In this document: one piece after another, positions 55,570-64,000 of the stretch
How the letters are laid out: each line of letters opens with the position of its first letter
How positions within the stretch are numbered: position 1 is the first letter of the stretch
The notes under the pieces: generated by a model
What the model saw: only the letters and a program-made list of their open reading frames with translations
The model's database searches: none
Told to the model about the DNA's origin: nothing
Assembly (NCBI GenBank): GCA_039621445.1
Contig: CP154956.1
Location: 39,334,553-39,398,552, forward strand
Direction of reading: 5' to 3'
Length of the DNA stretch: 64,000 nt
From: Euglena gracilis
Lineage: Eukaryota > Euglenida > Euglenophyceae > Euglenales
Program-made: the position numbers and the translations under genes

Positions 55570-56693
55570 AGCGGTACCAGAGTTCCTTTGCATTATTATG
55601 GGTTATTCTGGACAAAATGGGGATACCCCCCCCTCAAGCCACAACTGACCAAGTGGCTGACGCTTTAGTACAGTTATTTCAGTTTTCCAAGGCCCAGGCA
55701 CGTAATGCCTACAGTGCTATGCTTTTAATTCCTGGGTTTGGTGGTTTGAGATTCCACACCATGTTGGCCCCTTACAAGAGGCTTTGGAATCAAAATCTGG
55801 AAAAATATGGCGCTTTTTGGGATCCCCTCCCAATCCTCCTGGGGCTGGCCCAAGCCCCCTTTCCATCTGATGTATGCACATTGCGCACACAGCTGATTTT
55901 TTGCTCCAGAATTCTCTGTTTATATCGGTCTTCTGATTTGGAGAGAATCAAACGAACCACCAGTGTGTTGGGCAAGGCGCCCTACATTAAAATTAAGCGT
56001 AAAGGCCAGAAATTCCATAAATGGGAGAGAGTTGTTTCACTTCCAAAGTGCCCACAGATAAGTCCCTTTCATTTAATGATGGCTTATGTGGCTGCAACCC
56101 GATTTAACGTAAAGCCTGGGGGTCCCCTTCTGATTTCACTAAAACCCCCCTTCAAAGCCATAAGTGCTGATACCATTGCTTCAATAACCAAAAAATTTTT
56201 ATCTCAACATGGGGTACCCCCGCAGGTGTGGGCGTCACACTCCACCAGAGAGGCTGGAGTTGTTTTGCTAAAAAAATTGGGCCTTTCTGCCCAAGAAGTT
56301 TGTGAAATTAGCCAGTGGATGGGTTTTCGAGCTTTTACAGCCCACTATCAACGACTTGGTGCCCAAGGTACCCTGGAAAATGCCCTGGCCCCCCTAATTT
56401 CAGTGCACAATCTGGCCTCACAAGGGCAAAGTGCGGAGCCCGAGGTGTCTCGTACTCCCTCGAGGAAAACCGACCAGGGAGGAAGGGACACCGAGGGCGA
56501 AGCACAAAGACCTTGTGAGCCCGACCCCCCCACCCGTAAAAGAAAATTTGTCTTCAAAAGCCCTCGGTCAGAAAATGGGGGCCAGGGGGGGCAGAGGGGG
56601 GGGACACCCCCCAGGGACAAGAAGCCACGTCGCCAAGTCGGAGCAGCATCGTCAGCCAACTCCGGCGAGGCGGCACTAAGCAGGGACTCCTAA
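55480..56693 (+). CDS. DIRS-like ORF3: tyrosine recombinase
   Basis: The frame is open from 54021, but recombinase similarity begins near 55530 (FLGRNPSLKRYQSSFALLWV). Further on: SADTIASITKKFLSQHG, then HSTREAG (HxxR) and FRAFTAHYQRLG (catalytic Tyr about 35 residues later); an upstream Arg in LYRSSDLERI could be the first catalytic Arg. It would integrate the circular DNA intermediate without target duplication. The basic C-terminal tail (PTRKRKFVFKS, KKPRRQ) extends into the right terminal repeat; the stop is at 56691-56693. The overlap with pol is about 90 nt for the conserved parts. Confidence 0.85.
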
Positions 56694-56815
56694 CCCAGCG
56701 CAACGAACAATCACACAACACCGCCGGCGAGCAAGGCATGGCCTCACAAGGTCTTTGTGCTTCGCCCTCGGTGTCCCTTCCTCCCTGGTCGGTTTTCCTC
56801 GAGGGAGTACGAGGC
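56445..56815. repeat. Inverted repeat at the right end of the DIRS-like element
   Basis: 56445-56515 (gtctcgtactccctcgagga...gcacaaagacctt) and 56749-56815 are near-perfect inverted copies around about 230 bp that include the right terminal repeat. A parallel pair in the decayed element is 51697-51755 against 52085-52147. Confidence 0.85.
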
Positions 56816-56929
56816 TGTTCTGCTCTGGTGTGGTTGGTGTTCAAGCCCAAGCTTTCAAGCTCGGTTATCGGGAGGGAGGGAGTGCGTGACACCTCGGACT
56901 CCGCACTTTCCCCTTTGTGAAACACAAGG

Positions 56930-57440
56930 GCATTTTCTGAGGCGCCATGATAATGGGCTTTAAAAAGTCGTTAAATAGCTTCAAATACCCCCACCCCTAG
57001 CAAAAATAGGAAAAATTCTTCTTTAAAAGGGAGGAAGGGACACCGAGGGCCGAGCAAAAAGGCCTTGCGTGCGCAATCCCCCCACATAAAAGAAAATTTG
57101 TCTCCAAACGCCCTGGTCAGAAAATGGGGGCCAGGGGGGGTCCAGTGCAGGAAGTCACGTCGTCACGTCAGCGCAGCATCTGACCAAGAGGCAAGAAGCG
57201 GGACCTCCTAACCCAACACCGCCGTGAACACGGCATGGTCTGGCAAGGTCTCTGCGAACCGTCTTTGTACACGGTCTTTGTTCACGGCCCTCGGTGTCCC
57301 TTCCTCCCTGGTTTTCCTCGAGGGAGCCAAAGCACCATCCGCACAAAAACTCACAGACCAACTGGCTGGTTCGAACATGGTCTCAAGAAGAAAAAATGAT
57401 TCTCCCACAAAAAAATTGGAATTCCTCCACCTGAAGTAAA
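56930..57440. mobile_element. DIRS right-end fragment
   Basis: 57028-57140 repeats the 'gggaggaagggacaccgagggc' block and the aaaagaaaatttgtct..aaacgccct..gtcagaaaatgggggccagg block of the element end (56536-56590). 57265-57330 carries the inverted counterpart. A solo end or nested relic. Confidence 0.7.
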
Positions 57441-57699
57441 TTTCTGACATCATGCTGAGGAGGTGTAAAAGGTGTTTTTTTTTTTGGGAGGGGGCTCATT
57501 TGGGGTTTTTAATGACCAATCATGTTCTGTGCCAAAGGGAAGGTTCGCAACAGGCTGTTGAACAAAAAGTTGGCCAAAGAAGCTTCAAAGAAGAAGGTGA
57601 GGTTGGGAAAGATGGGTAGAAAGTTAGCCAGGTGAAAAACGAGCGAGGTGGCACCAACCACAACACACGCAGGAGGTAACAGCGCAGGGGATTGTGCGA

Positions 57700-60600
57700 T
57701 CAGAGGTACAGGGAAGCAGCGAACACGATGTCGCGCTTGATCTTCGTGATCCCGTCCAGGAACTTCTCGCTCAGGGCGAGGTCCCCAACGGCCCGGGCGG
57801 CGCCGGCCAGCTGGCGCAGCAGCTCCTCCAGGCGCCGCATCATACGGATGATGCTGCCCTCGAACACGTCCGTCATCGTGCAGATGGTGGCGAACTTGGC
57901 GCCCCGCGCCCACGCGTACGTGACATCCATCAATGGGAGCGCGGCGGTGTGACACAACGCAATCTTTACTGTTCCCGTGCAAAAAAATGAGAGCCAGTCA
58001 GTCCATGGAAGATTATGGGAAATATCCATCATTTGGCCCCCAACACCGTTGCGCCAATCTGAACGGTGAGAAATTTTGTCCTTGGGCCTTTTGGAAAAGA
58101 CAATCTTCGTTTCCTGAGGACTTGGCTGATGCGGTGGCCCAATCAGGAAACCCTGGCACCCTCTGGTGTGATTATTCACAAAAGCAACGCCCTGAGCGAA
58201 GGAGAGATCTTCTGCAGCTCCTTCTCCTCATCCACTGCCAGCTTGCTCTCCACCGCCCCCAGGCTTGCATGGGAATCTCGGAGGGGGGGGGTAGGGGACC
58301 CCTTCCAAAACTAGGGGGGGGGGGGCCCTCCTACCTCCAGTTTCGGTCACTGAACTTCTCGCCGTTGAGTGCAAAATTTCGGGCCGGGGAGTTGCGGGGA
58401 AATCAAAATACTGTTTGATGGGGCATTTTAAGATCTTCAATTTAGGTCGCTGGACATTTTCTTTGATTCCCCCTGGCCCGAGTTACGGCCATTCTTTGAC
58501 CAATTTTGGCCATTTTGCCAAAATTTCATATTGAGCCTCAAGATGCACACCCGGTGCGAAGCGCCGGAAGAGTTTTTTTGCCCCCGCAGAGGAGGAGGGG
58601 GGGGTGGGGGGACCCCCCTTCCGAAACTGGGGGGGGTGGGGTGGGGACCCCCCCTACCGCCTACCTTGTGTCTGCGGAGCTTCCCATACAACCCTGACCG
58701 CCACCTGCGTCACCCGCTTGGAGCAGTCGTACAGCACCCGCAGCGGCTGCTGGAACTCCTCCTTGGGCACGAACTCCGCGCTGGTGCGCTCGGAGCTGAC
58801 AAGGCAGCTCATGAGAGCCACGATCTGCTCGGGCGCACCGGGCCGGCCACTTATGATGATGAGGTTTGACCGGGGCAATTTGGTGGATTGTGGAGAACTT
58901 GTGTCTGGGGCAGAGCTGCATGGGACGCTGACCCGCACCAGGTATAAAATGATTGTTGGTTTTGCATAAAGGGAGGAGAGAGGAGCCCCCCCCCCCAGGG
59001 GAGGGGGGGTCCGGGACATACCATTGCTTAGCGACCCCGGGGGGGGGGTCACTTTCCACTCTGAAAAAAACCAGTCAGTCACTTTTTCCCAAAAAACCAG
59101 TCAGTCACTTTACCCCCCCCCCCATTCGGCCACTCTTCAGGAGACAATGAACATTTGCCAAAAAGTCTCAAAAATTCCAAATAATTTCCAGCGCCTTCGG
59201 TGCTGGGCCAGCCACTTTTTCATTTTCGGGCCCCCCGGGGGGGGGGGTCTTGGCCCGAAAACCAGTCAGTCGCTCTGAAAAAACCAGTCAGTGACCCCCC
59301 TTGGTTGCACTAAGGCTTCTTGTCTGTTTATGGCCGGCGCTAACTTCGCTTCTGGCTCAGTTTGTGTGGTGAGTGGCCAGGGACCCCTTACCCCCCCCCA
59401 ATGTCCAATGACCGGTAACCTCTGTCCTCTGACCGGGGGGGGTGGTCGTTGGACATGGGGTCAAAAGAAAGTTGGTGGGTACCTGGGTCCCTACCCACCC
59501 AAAAATGCCCAAATTTTCCCTTCCGGCGCTTCGCGCCGAAAATTTTGGGCAATTTTGACAAATTTTTGTCCGAAAAGTGTCAAAAATGGCATTTTGTCCA
59601 AATTTTTGGCAAATGTTTGGGTAAAATTTTTCGTCCCGGCGCTTCACGCCGGGACCAAAAATTTTGTCAAACCTCCGAAAAGGTGTCCTCTGACCGGGGG
59701 TGGTCATTGGACATAGGGGGGTCGTTGGACATAGGGGGGGGTACACCAATACTCTTTTGTTGCTCCCCCTGGCCGGGTGAGTAACTCTGGTGTAATTCCA
59801 GCCATACAATCATTGCGTGTGGTTGGTGTGGTTCCCGTGGGGGTCTACACCCTTGCGCCCCGATGCTGCTCTAGCCTCCTGCCCTCTTCCCACATTTCTG
59901 GGGGATGCATGGCGCGGGCAGAACACCATGACTTAAAAATTCCAATGTGGCCTCACGGTCCCGCAGCTTCGGTTGCCCGGGTTGCCAAGTCTCGGCCTTT
60001 AGGGCGGGTGGCGGGTGGGTAGTGTGCTGTTAGGTACCAGCAGTTCCCTGACATACTGTGCCCTGTCCGGGGTTGGTTTGGGCGGTCCGCTGCCAGTCTC
60101 GATCGCTGCCTCGCACGCAGTCAGTCACCCCCCCAGGGGGTGGGACAGGTATTAATCCATGGTACCTCCCCCCCCCTTGTCCAACGAACGCTAAATATCA
60201 CTACTGACCGGGGGGGGGGGTCGCTATTTTGGCCAAATATCGCTACTGACTGGGGGGTGGTCGTTAGACAAGACCGAAAGCAAAAAAAATTTCTCCCGCT
60301 TCGCCCCAAGGTGAAGAAAAAAGTTTCCTTTGCCTGACATGGCCACAACTCTCAGTTTCATGATGAAAAAAGGGAGAAACGTGTGGCAATCAACACGGCA
60401 CCAACTCATAGGTTCCCGTGTGTGCTGGCTAACTCGGTACAAAATCCGCAATGAAAGTTGTAAGAAAAGGCTGGAGGTAAGAATGCAAACGTCTGGAAAA
60501 AAACCATCACCTGGAAAAAGATCGCTACTGACCGGGGGGGGGGGGTGGTCGTTGGACAAGGCCGGTCGTCGGACAAGGGGGGGTATGGTCCGGGACCCCC

Positions 60601-63600
60601 GCGGAAGCAAAAATATTTTCTTCCTCGGCGCTTTGCACTGGAATCCTCGTGCATTTGCCATGTGATTCTGTCAGTTTGTTGAAAATAATTATTTCAAACG
60701 CAATTTGGGGCACTTTTTGAAATTCCGGTGCGTTGCTGATGCCAGTCTGCCAGCCCCCTCTTGGCCGGCCCGGTGGGCAGCGGTCATGTCGTTGAAGATG
60801 CCATTGAAGATCAGCTCCGTCAGCAGCAGTTCGTCAGCAGTGTTCACCTCGCAGGCGGTGCGGCCCTTCGTCTGGATCACGTTGTCCTCGTTGGTGTACT
60901 CCAGCCGCCGCAGGATGCGCAGGCAGCGGTAGAGCCCTGCCTGGGAACATCTGAAATGCCAGTGGATCAATCACCTTTGACACATGAATACCCCCCCCCT
61001 TGTCCAACGACCACTGATGTTCGGGGGGGGGAGGGGGGTCGTTAGACAGGGGGGGGGGGGGGGCTGGACCCCAGGTCAACAAAAGTTGGCCACGCATGGG
61101 GATATGGGACCATTTTTGGCTGTTCTTGGACATGAAAAATGCATTCCCAGCTGTCTAAGTTTTGAGACAAGGGGCTACTGGGCTTTTTGAGCCATTTTGG
61201 GCATTTTCAGCCAGTTTATAATAATCAAACCTAGCAAATTACAAACAACAATGAAAAGTGCAAAATAAAAAAAGGCGAAATAAACACAATTCTTCCCATG
61301 CCGATGAGTCCAACGTCATGTACAAAAAGATCGCATCTGACCGGGGGGGGTTGTTGGACAAGCAAGCGGTCGCTGGACGGGGGGGGGGGGACATTCTTGT
61401 TGCATTTTTGGACTCTTCCCCTCTTAGTTGTGTCCCTCAACAACCACCTGACAACAAAACAACTCCGAAACAACACACAGCTCGCAACTGACAATCCTCC
61501 CCTCCCTGACAAGGAGGGCCCTGGCCGGGCCTTCAGGTCATCCCGCAACACCGTCTTGGTGGCGGCCTTGATCTGCTTCCGCAGGTCGCCGATGGCCGTG
61601 ATGATCTCCATCTTCTTCTCGAACAGGGCGGCCGCAGGGAGTGGCCCACTGTGCCTGCCCCCCCCCCCCCCGGGGCTGAAGGGAGAGGCAAGCCAGGGGG
61701 GTAACCCTGTCCCCTTGGGGGGAACCGGAGCCCAAACCCCCTGGGTGTAGTTCTTGAGGATCTGCGGGTTCTGGGTTGGGGGCAGAGGCCAGCCGGAACC
61801 GTCATACCCAACCTCGCGCCATTTCTGTCCCTGGAAAACAATATTCTGACTCCTGAGTGCCCAGAGATCAAGGGGCAAAAGACAAAACGACAGGCAAGGA
61901 ACGTCATCAAGGAGGGGTGATGCAGTCAAAATGCCATCAGCATTCTGCGAATGCACAGGTGCATTAATTCAAGTCGGTCCATGCCGGACAGACTTCAAAT
62001 TTTAAATTTAGTTTAAATATGAATGATTACTGTACCATACTAATAATGCGGACAAGATTGGCAGCAAAAGTGGCTCACACAGGATTGTCGTTGGTGAACA
62101 GCTTGTTCACCATCAATTGTTCGTTTTGGTGAACAGCTGGTCCCTGCCTTCATGAACAGGGCTCTTCACCATCCGGTCCTCCAATGCTTCCACTTTCTGC
62201 AATGCCTGAGAGGGGAAGGCAACAGAGTGCCCTGTGCATCACAACAAATGGGTACAGAAATCACTCATTGCAAATCTCAGGGAAACCCGATGACCACAAT
62301 GAAACACAAAAGTGCAGCTCTGCATTCGAGCGCGGCGGGATGTTGCACCCAAAGACCACACCCATCACCAGGACACTGTGATGATGACAGGACGACGCTT
62401 AGGCAAAAGAATTTGGCTTGGAGAGTTTGGAAAAAATTTTCAGCCAGGCTTTCAAGGAGGTTCGTAGCTGCTGAGCACTGGGACAAACCGCACCTTCTTG
62501 AAGTTCGGGGCAGTGATGCCCATCTCCCCCACCGGATCCATCAGCGGCGGACGCTCCGGGTACGCCTTCTTGACCTTGTCCAGCACCACCTTCATGCCGT
62601 CCCGGGCCTGTCGCTCCTTGAGGTCCTGGGGCACTGACACCCGCAGTTTGGAGAGCCCGCCAACAGGCCGGGGTTTGTGTGGCACGCTACGCACGCATAC
62701 ACCGGCGTGCACATGTGTGTCAAAATGAGTCGTCAGAATAAATCTAAATCATCACTGCATCTATGCATCAGAACAAATCCCTTGCAAAGAAACCGTCATG
62801 CCTGAGAACCATCAGGGAGACTAGGCTGTCGCTTAAGGTCCCAGCACCGGCAAATCCGGTCAGTTGCCACTTCTTGGGCGGCAGTAAATATTGTGCAACC
62901 TCAGTGGGCAGGGCACCAACCAACTTCGGAAAGGCCAACCGCAAGGGGGGAAACCCCGGCCTGGCGGTGGATGCAGCTGATGTCGAAGGGGAGCACCTTC
63001 ATCTCCCCGCGGAGGTTGCCGGTGCACGGCTTGGGCTGGGCGGTGCGGTCCGCCTCCGCCAGGGGGCTCTCGAGGCACCAGCACAGGACGTCCACCGTGA
63101 ACTTGTCCGGGATGCCCTCCTGGGGCCAGGGCCCGCCATGTCACACAAACCCTTCACCGCCACTCCTGGTGTCCGATGATGCCTCACCGCCGGCCCACTT
63201 GTCGATGATGGTTGGACAAGGGTATCTTATCGCAGCCCAGGAGGATTTGGGGATGTCCTATGGACACATGAACAGGTTAGCACCAGGAGGAGTGGACATA
63301 GGGGGATATGGGAATGGGCGGTTGGGCTTATGAACGAATTGGACTGGGTTGAAAGAACTCTATTTCTGAGCGGACCACAGGTGCCTTGCCCTTGCATCAC
63401 GCCGTTGCATTCCCCTTTCCCCTTCATCTGCGATGGGCCCTGGGGGGCTCACCTTGTGGAAGTTCAGGCACACCGACCAGCCGTAGTCGTCCTCGCCGTC
63501 GCGGATGTGGATCAGCCGGCCGGGCTGCAGGAAGTTCAAGACGTGCTCCGGGCGGCACACCACCAGGCGCACCTCCCCCGCACGCCGCGCTGTGGCGTGA

Positions 63601-63792
63601 CCCGCGAAGCCCCCCCCCCCCCCCCCGATGAACCCTCCCCCTCCCCACGCGTGGCCCCTTCCTCCAGCACGCCGCGGCCTGCCCCTCCCGCAGCTTCTCC
63701 AGCTGCTGGCGGATGCCGAAGTACTCCGCCAGCACCTCCTCGTTCTCCACCACGATGCCGTCCTTCTGCGCCTCGAGCTCCTCCACCGACTG
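57700..63792 (-). CDS. MTR4: Exosome RNA helicase MTR4, 3' half (arch to C-terminus)
   Basis: DExH-box (Ski2-like) helicase that feeds RNA to the nuclear exosome. Exons, 5' to 3' on the minus strand: 63792-63682 (arch stalk, IRQQLEKLREG), 63572-63453 (FLQPGRLIHIRDGEDDYGWS, KOW start), 63119-62964 (GEMKVLPFDI), 62655-62494 (RVSVPQDLKERQ, PLMDPVGEMGI), 61830-61744 (NPQILKNYT), 61626-61524 (LFEKKMEII), 60921-60776 (TKGRTACEVNTADELLLTEL), 58827-58697 (QIVALMSCLVSSE), 58251-58195 (ESKLAVDEE), about 57930-57700 (DVFEGSIIR, RRLEELLRQ, GITKIKRDIVFAASLYL, stop TGA at 57702-57700). The C-terminal motif is nearly invariant in MTR4. Exon lengths give no gaps against MTR4 as remembered. The helicase core lies beyond 64000. 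Two introns are GT-AG, six are inverted-repeat type, and the last is unresolved. Confidence 0.93.
58260..58696 (-). mobile_element. MTR4 nonconventional intron, 437 bp, 7/8 flank duplication
   Basis: Read on the minus strand: ends CAGGGTTGTATGG and the complement of CAGGCTTGCATGG (11 of 13). Upstream exon ends GTGGCGGT; the 8 nt after the element are GGGGCGGT (7 of 8). Excision of element plus 8 nt gives VTQVAV|ESKLAVDEE, collinear with MTR4. The interior has two C/G palindromic units. Confidence 0.88.
59017..60165. mobile_element. Family A MITE split by a later insertion
   Basis: Left end CATACCATTGCTTAGCGAC and left body to about 59297. The right part resumes at about 60118 (cagtcagtcacccccccaggggg...gggacaggtattaa). 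The 0.8 kb between carries family B-like pieces (gtccaatgaccggtaacc, gtcgttggacatag, and CGGCGCttcGCGCCG hairpins at 59524 and 59640). The break is bracketed by cagtcagtgacc and cagtcagtcacc. Confidence 0.7.
60166..60592. mobile_element. Family B element inside an MTR4 intron
   Basis: Left end: C run, then cttgtccaacga; right end: tcgtcggacaag, then a G run. Inner copies: gatcgctactgaccgggg and ggtcgttggacaag. No coding capacity. Confidence 0.65.
60930..61523 (-). mobile_element. MTR4 nonconventional intron, 594 bp
   Basis: Ends (minus strand) CAGGGCCCTCCT and the complement of TAGAGCCCTGCC (8 of 12). Excising it plus 8 nt (CCGCTGCC) gives DDLKAR|LRILRRLEY, collinear with MTR4. No GT-AG option that I tried keeps the frame. 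A family B element (about 60985-61395) is nested in it. Confidence 0.75.
60985..61395. mobile_element. Family B element nested in the 594-bp intron
   Basis: Left: gaatacccccccccc, then ttgtccaacgacc; right: ggtcgctggacgggggggg, then acattc. Inner ccgggggggg / ttgttggacaag repeats. Confidence 0.6.
61635..61743 (-). mobile_element. MTR4 nonconventional intron, 109 bp
   Basis: Ends CAGGGGGTTTGGGC and the complement of CAGGGAGTGGCCC (about 9 of 13). With the 8 nt CGGCCGCC it makes a 117-nt intron that gives KNYT|LFEKK, matching the Y-T-x-x-E-K-K of MTR4. Because 117 is a multiple of three and has no stop, unspliced RNA would stay in frame. Confidence 0.75.
61831..62493 (-). other. Conventional GT-AG intron in MTR4
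   Basis: Donor AAG|GTGCGG after PNFKK, acceptor tattgttttccag before GQKWRE. It shows that spliceosomal introns coexist with the inverted-repeat introns in one gene. A second GT-AG intron is 63120-63452 (donor GTGAGC, acceptor ggccccag). Confidence 0.85.
62664..62963 (-). mobile_element. MTR4 nonconventional intron, 300 bp
   Basis: Perfect 13-bp inverted ends CAGGCCGGGGTTT. Excision plus 8 nt (TTGGCGGG) gives SCIHR|LSKLRVSVPQDL, with no gap against MTR4. There is no usable AG acceptor in front of LSKLRV. Confidence 0.9.
63581..63681 (-). mobile_element. MTR4 nonconventional intron, 101 bp
   Basis: Ends CAGGCCGCGGCG and the complement of CACGCCGCGCTG (9 of 12). Flanks GGGAGGGG and CGGGGGAG match at 5 of 8. 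Excision gives LEKLREG|VRLVVCRPEHV, the length expected in MTR4. The interior contains a 17-C run. Confidence 0.75.
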
Positions 63793-64000
63793 CTGGAGTT
63801 GGGCGGCCGCGGAGGGGTACGAAGGGTTTGGTGGTGGTTTCGCGGTGACGATGAATGCGTGTGCAATGACGGTGGAATGCGTGAGCGAGTGAATGCGTGT
63901 GATGTGATCAGGGGTTTTTTTTAAGACCGGGGGGTGGGACCGGGGAGTGTCCCCGTCCCAGGGGACACTCACTTTCCCCCCAAAATTGGCCCAAAATCGC

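Larger units (their letters stand above)
52225..56751 (+). mobile_element. DIRS-like tyrosine-recombinase retrotransposon, nearly complete
   Basis: Bounded by inverted terminal repeats of about 97 bp (52225-52322 and 56655-56751; e.g. gtgattgttcgttgcgctgg and its complement). It contains Gag-like, RT, RNase H, methyltransferase-like and tyrosine recombinase regions in three frames. A further inverted block (56445-56515 against 56749-56815) surrounds the right end, as expected for DIRS elements, which have unequal ends plus an internal complementary region. No integrase or aspartic protease was seen. The only evident lesion is the frame break at 53950-53966. Confidence 0.9.
58836..60775 (-). 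mobile_element. MTR4 nonconventional intron, 1.94 kb, with nested elements
   Basis: 14-bp perfect inverted ends CACCGGGCCGGCCA. Here CAC/GTG replaces CAG/CTG, a paired change. Taking 3 nt from the left and 5 from the right gives FNDMTA|EQIVALMSC, which restores the A-E-Q of MTR4. Family A (59017) and family B (60166) elements are nested inside. Confidence 0.88.

Noticed and set aside
60761-61045. Plus-strand frames over MTR4 exons
   Set aside because: Antisense shadows; the minus-strand reading matches MTR4 exactly.
61524-61626. GT-AG splicing for the MTR4 exon ending DDLKAR
   Set aside because: The GT and AG pairs I tried give a frameshift or extra residues, whereas the inverted-repeat boundary gives DDLKAR|LRILRRLEY without a gap.

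Overview
Nuclear DNA of a eukaryote, most likely a euglenid. Three things point there. (1) A clear MTR4 (exosome RNA helicase) gene is interrupted by conventional GT-AG introns and by introns that obey no GT-AG rule. (2) The odd introns start with CAG (or CAC) and end with CTG (or GTG) plus about 8 nt, with inverted repeats at both ends; this is the pattern known for 'nonconventional introns' of euglenids. (3) Genes are cut into 60-250 nt GC-rich exons in AT-rich, repeat-packed non-coding DNA. A diplonemid or another protist with introner-like transposons is the main alternative. There are no operons, Shine-Dalgarno sites or rRNA genes, and I recognised no tRNA.

Layout. 1-5.8 kb: mostly non-coding, with palindromic C/G-rich elements and one membrane exon (1685-1847). 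5.8-25.6 kb: plus-strand exons of one or more multi-pass membrane protein genes; from 16.2 to 25.6 kb most reading phases agree across exons, so that part is probably one gene. 26-45.5 kb: scattered plus-strand exons, mainly acidic or proline-rich, with a duplicated exon pair (28.4-29.5 and 31.0-32.0 kb). 47.5-57.4 kb: DIRS-like (tyrosine-recombinase) retrotransposons, one nearly complete (52225-56751), one decayed (48436-52085), plus fragments. 57.7-63.8 kb: minus-strand 3' half of MTR4, whose helicase core lies beyond the right edge.

Main result. Short non-autonomous elements with CAG..CTG terminal inverted repeats and 8-bp target-site duplications occur throughout, inside and outside genes. 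Several families with different ends share a plan: C-run/G-run palindromes around a GGCGCC-loop-GGCGCC hairpin. Removing an element plus one 8-nt flank restores the reading frame: in MTR4 (six introns, checked by alignment to MTR4 as I remember it) and in the membrane-protein gene (at 16317, 17538, 21673, and probably 14067, 20358 and 25102). One element (29183-29466) has a perfect 8-bp duplication and a matching empty site in the paralogous duplicated locus (31906-31913). The window thus appears to show the same kind of element as a free transposon, as a recent intron and as an old intron. Exon boundaries in the unnamed genes are inferred by eye from splice signals and phase and need transcript data.
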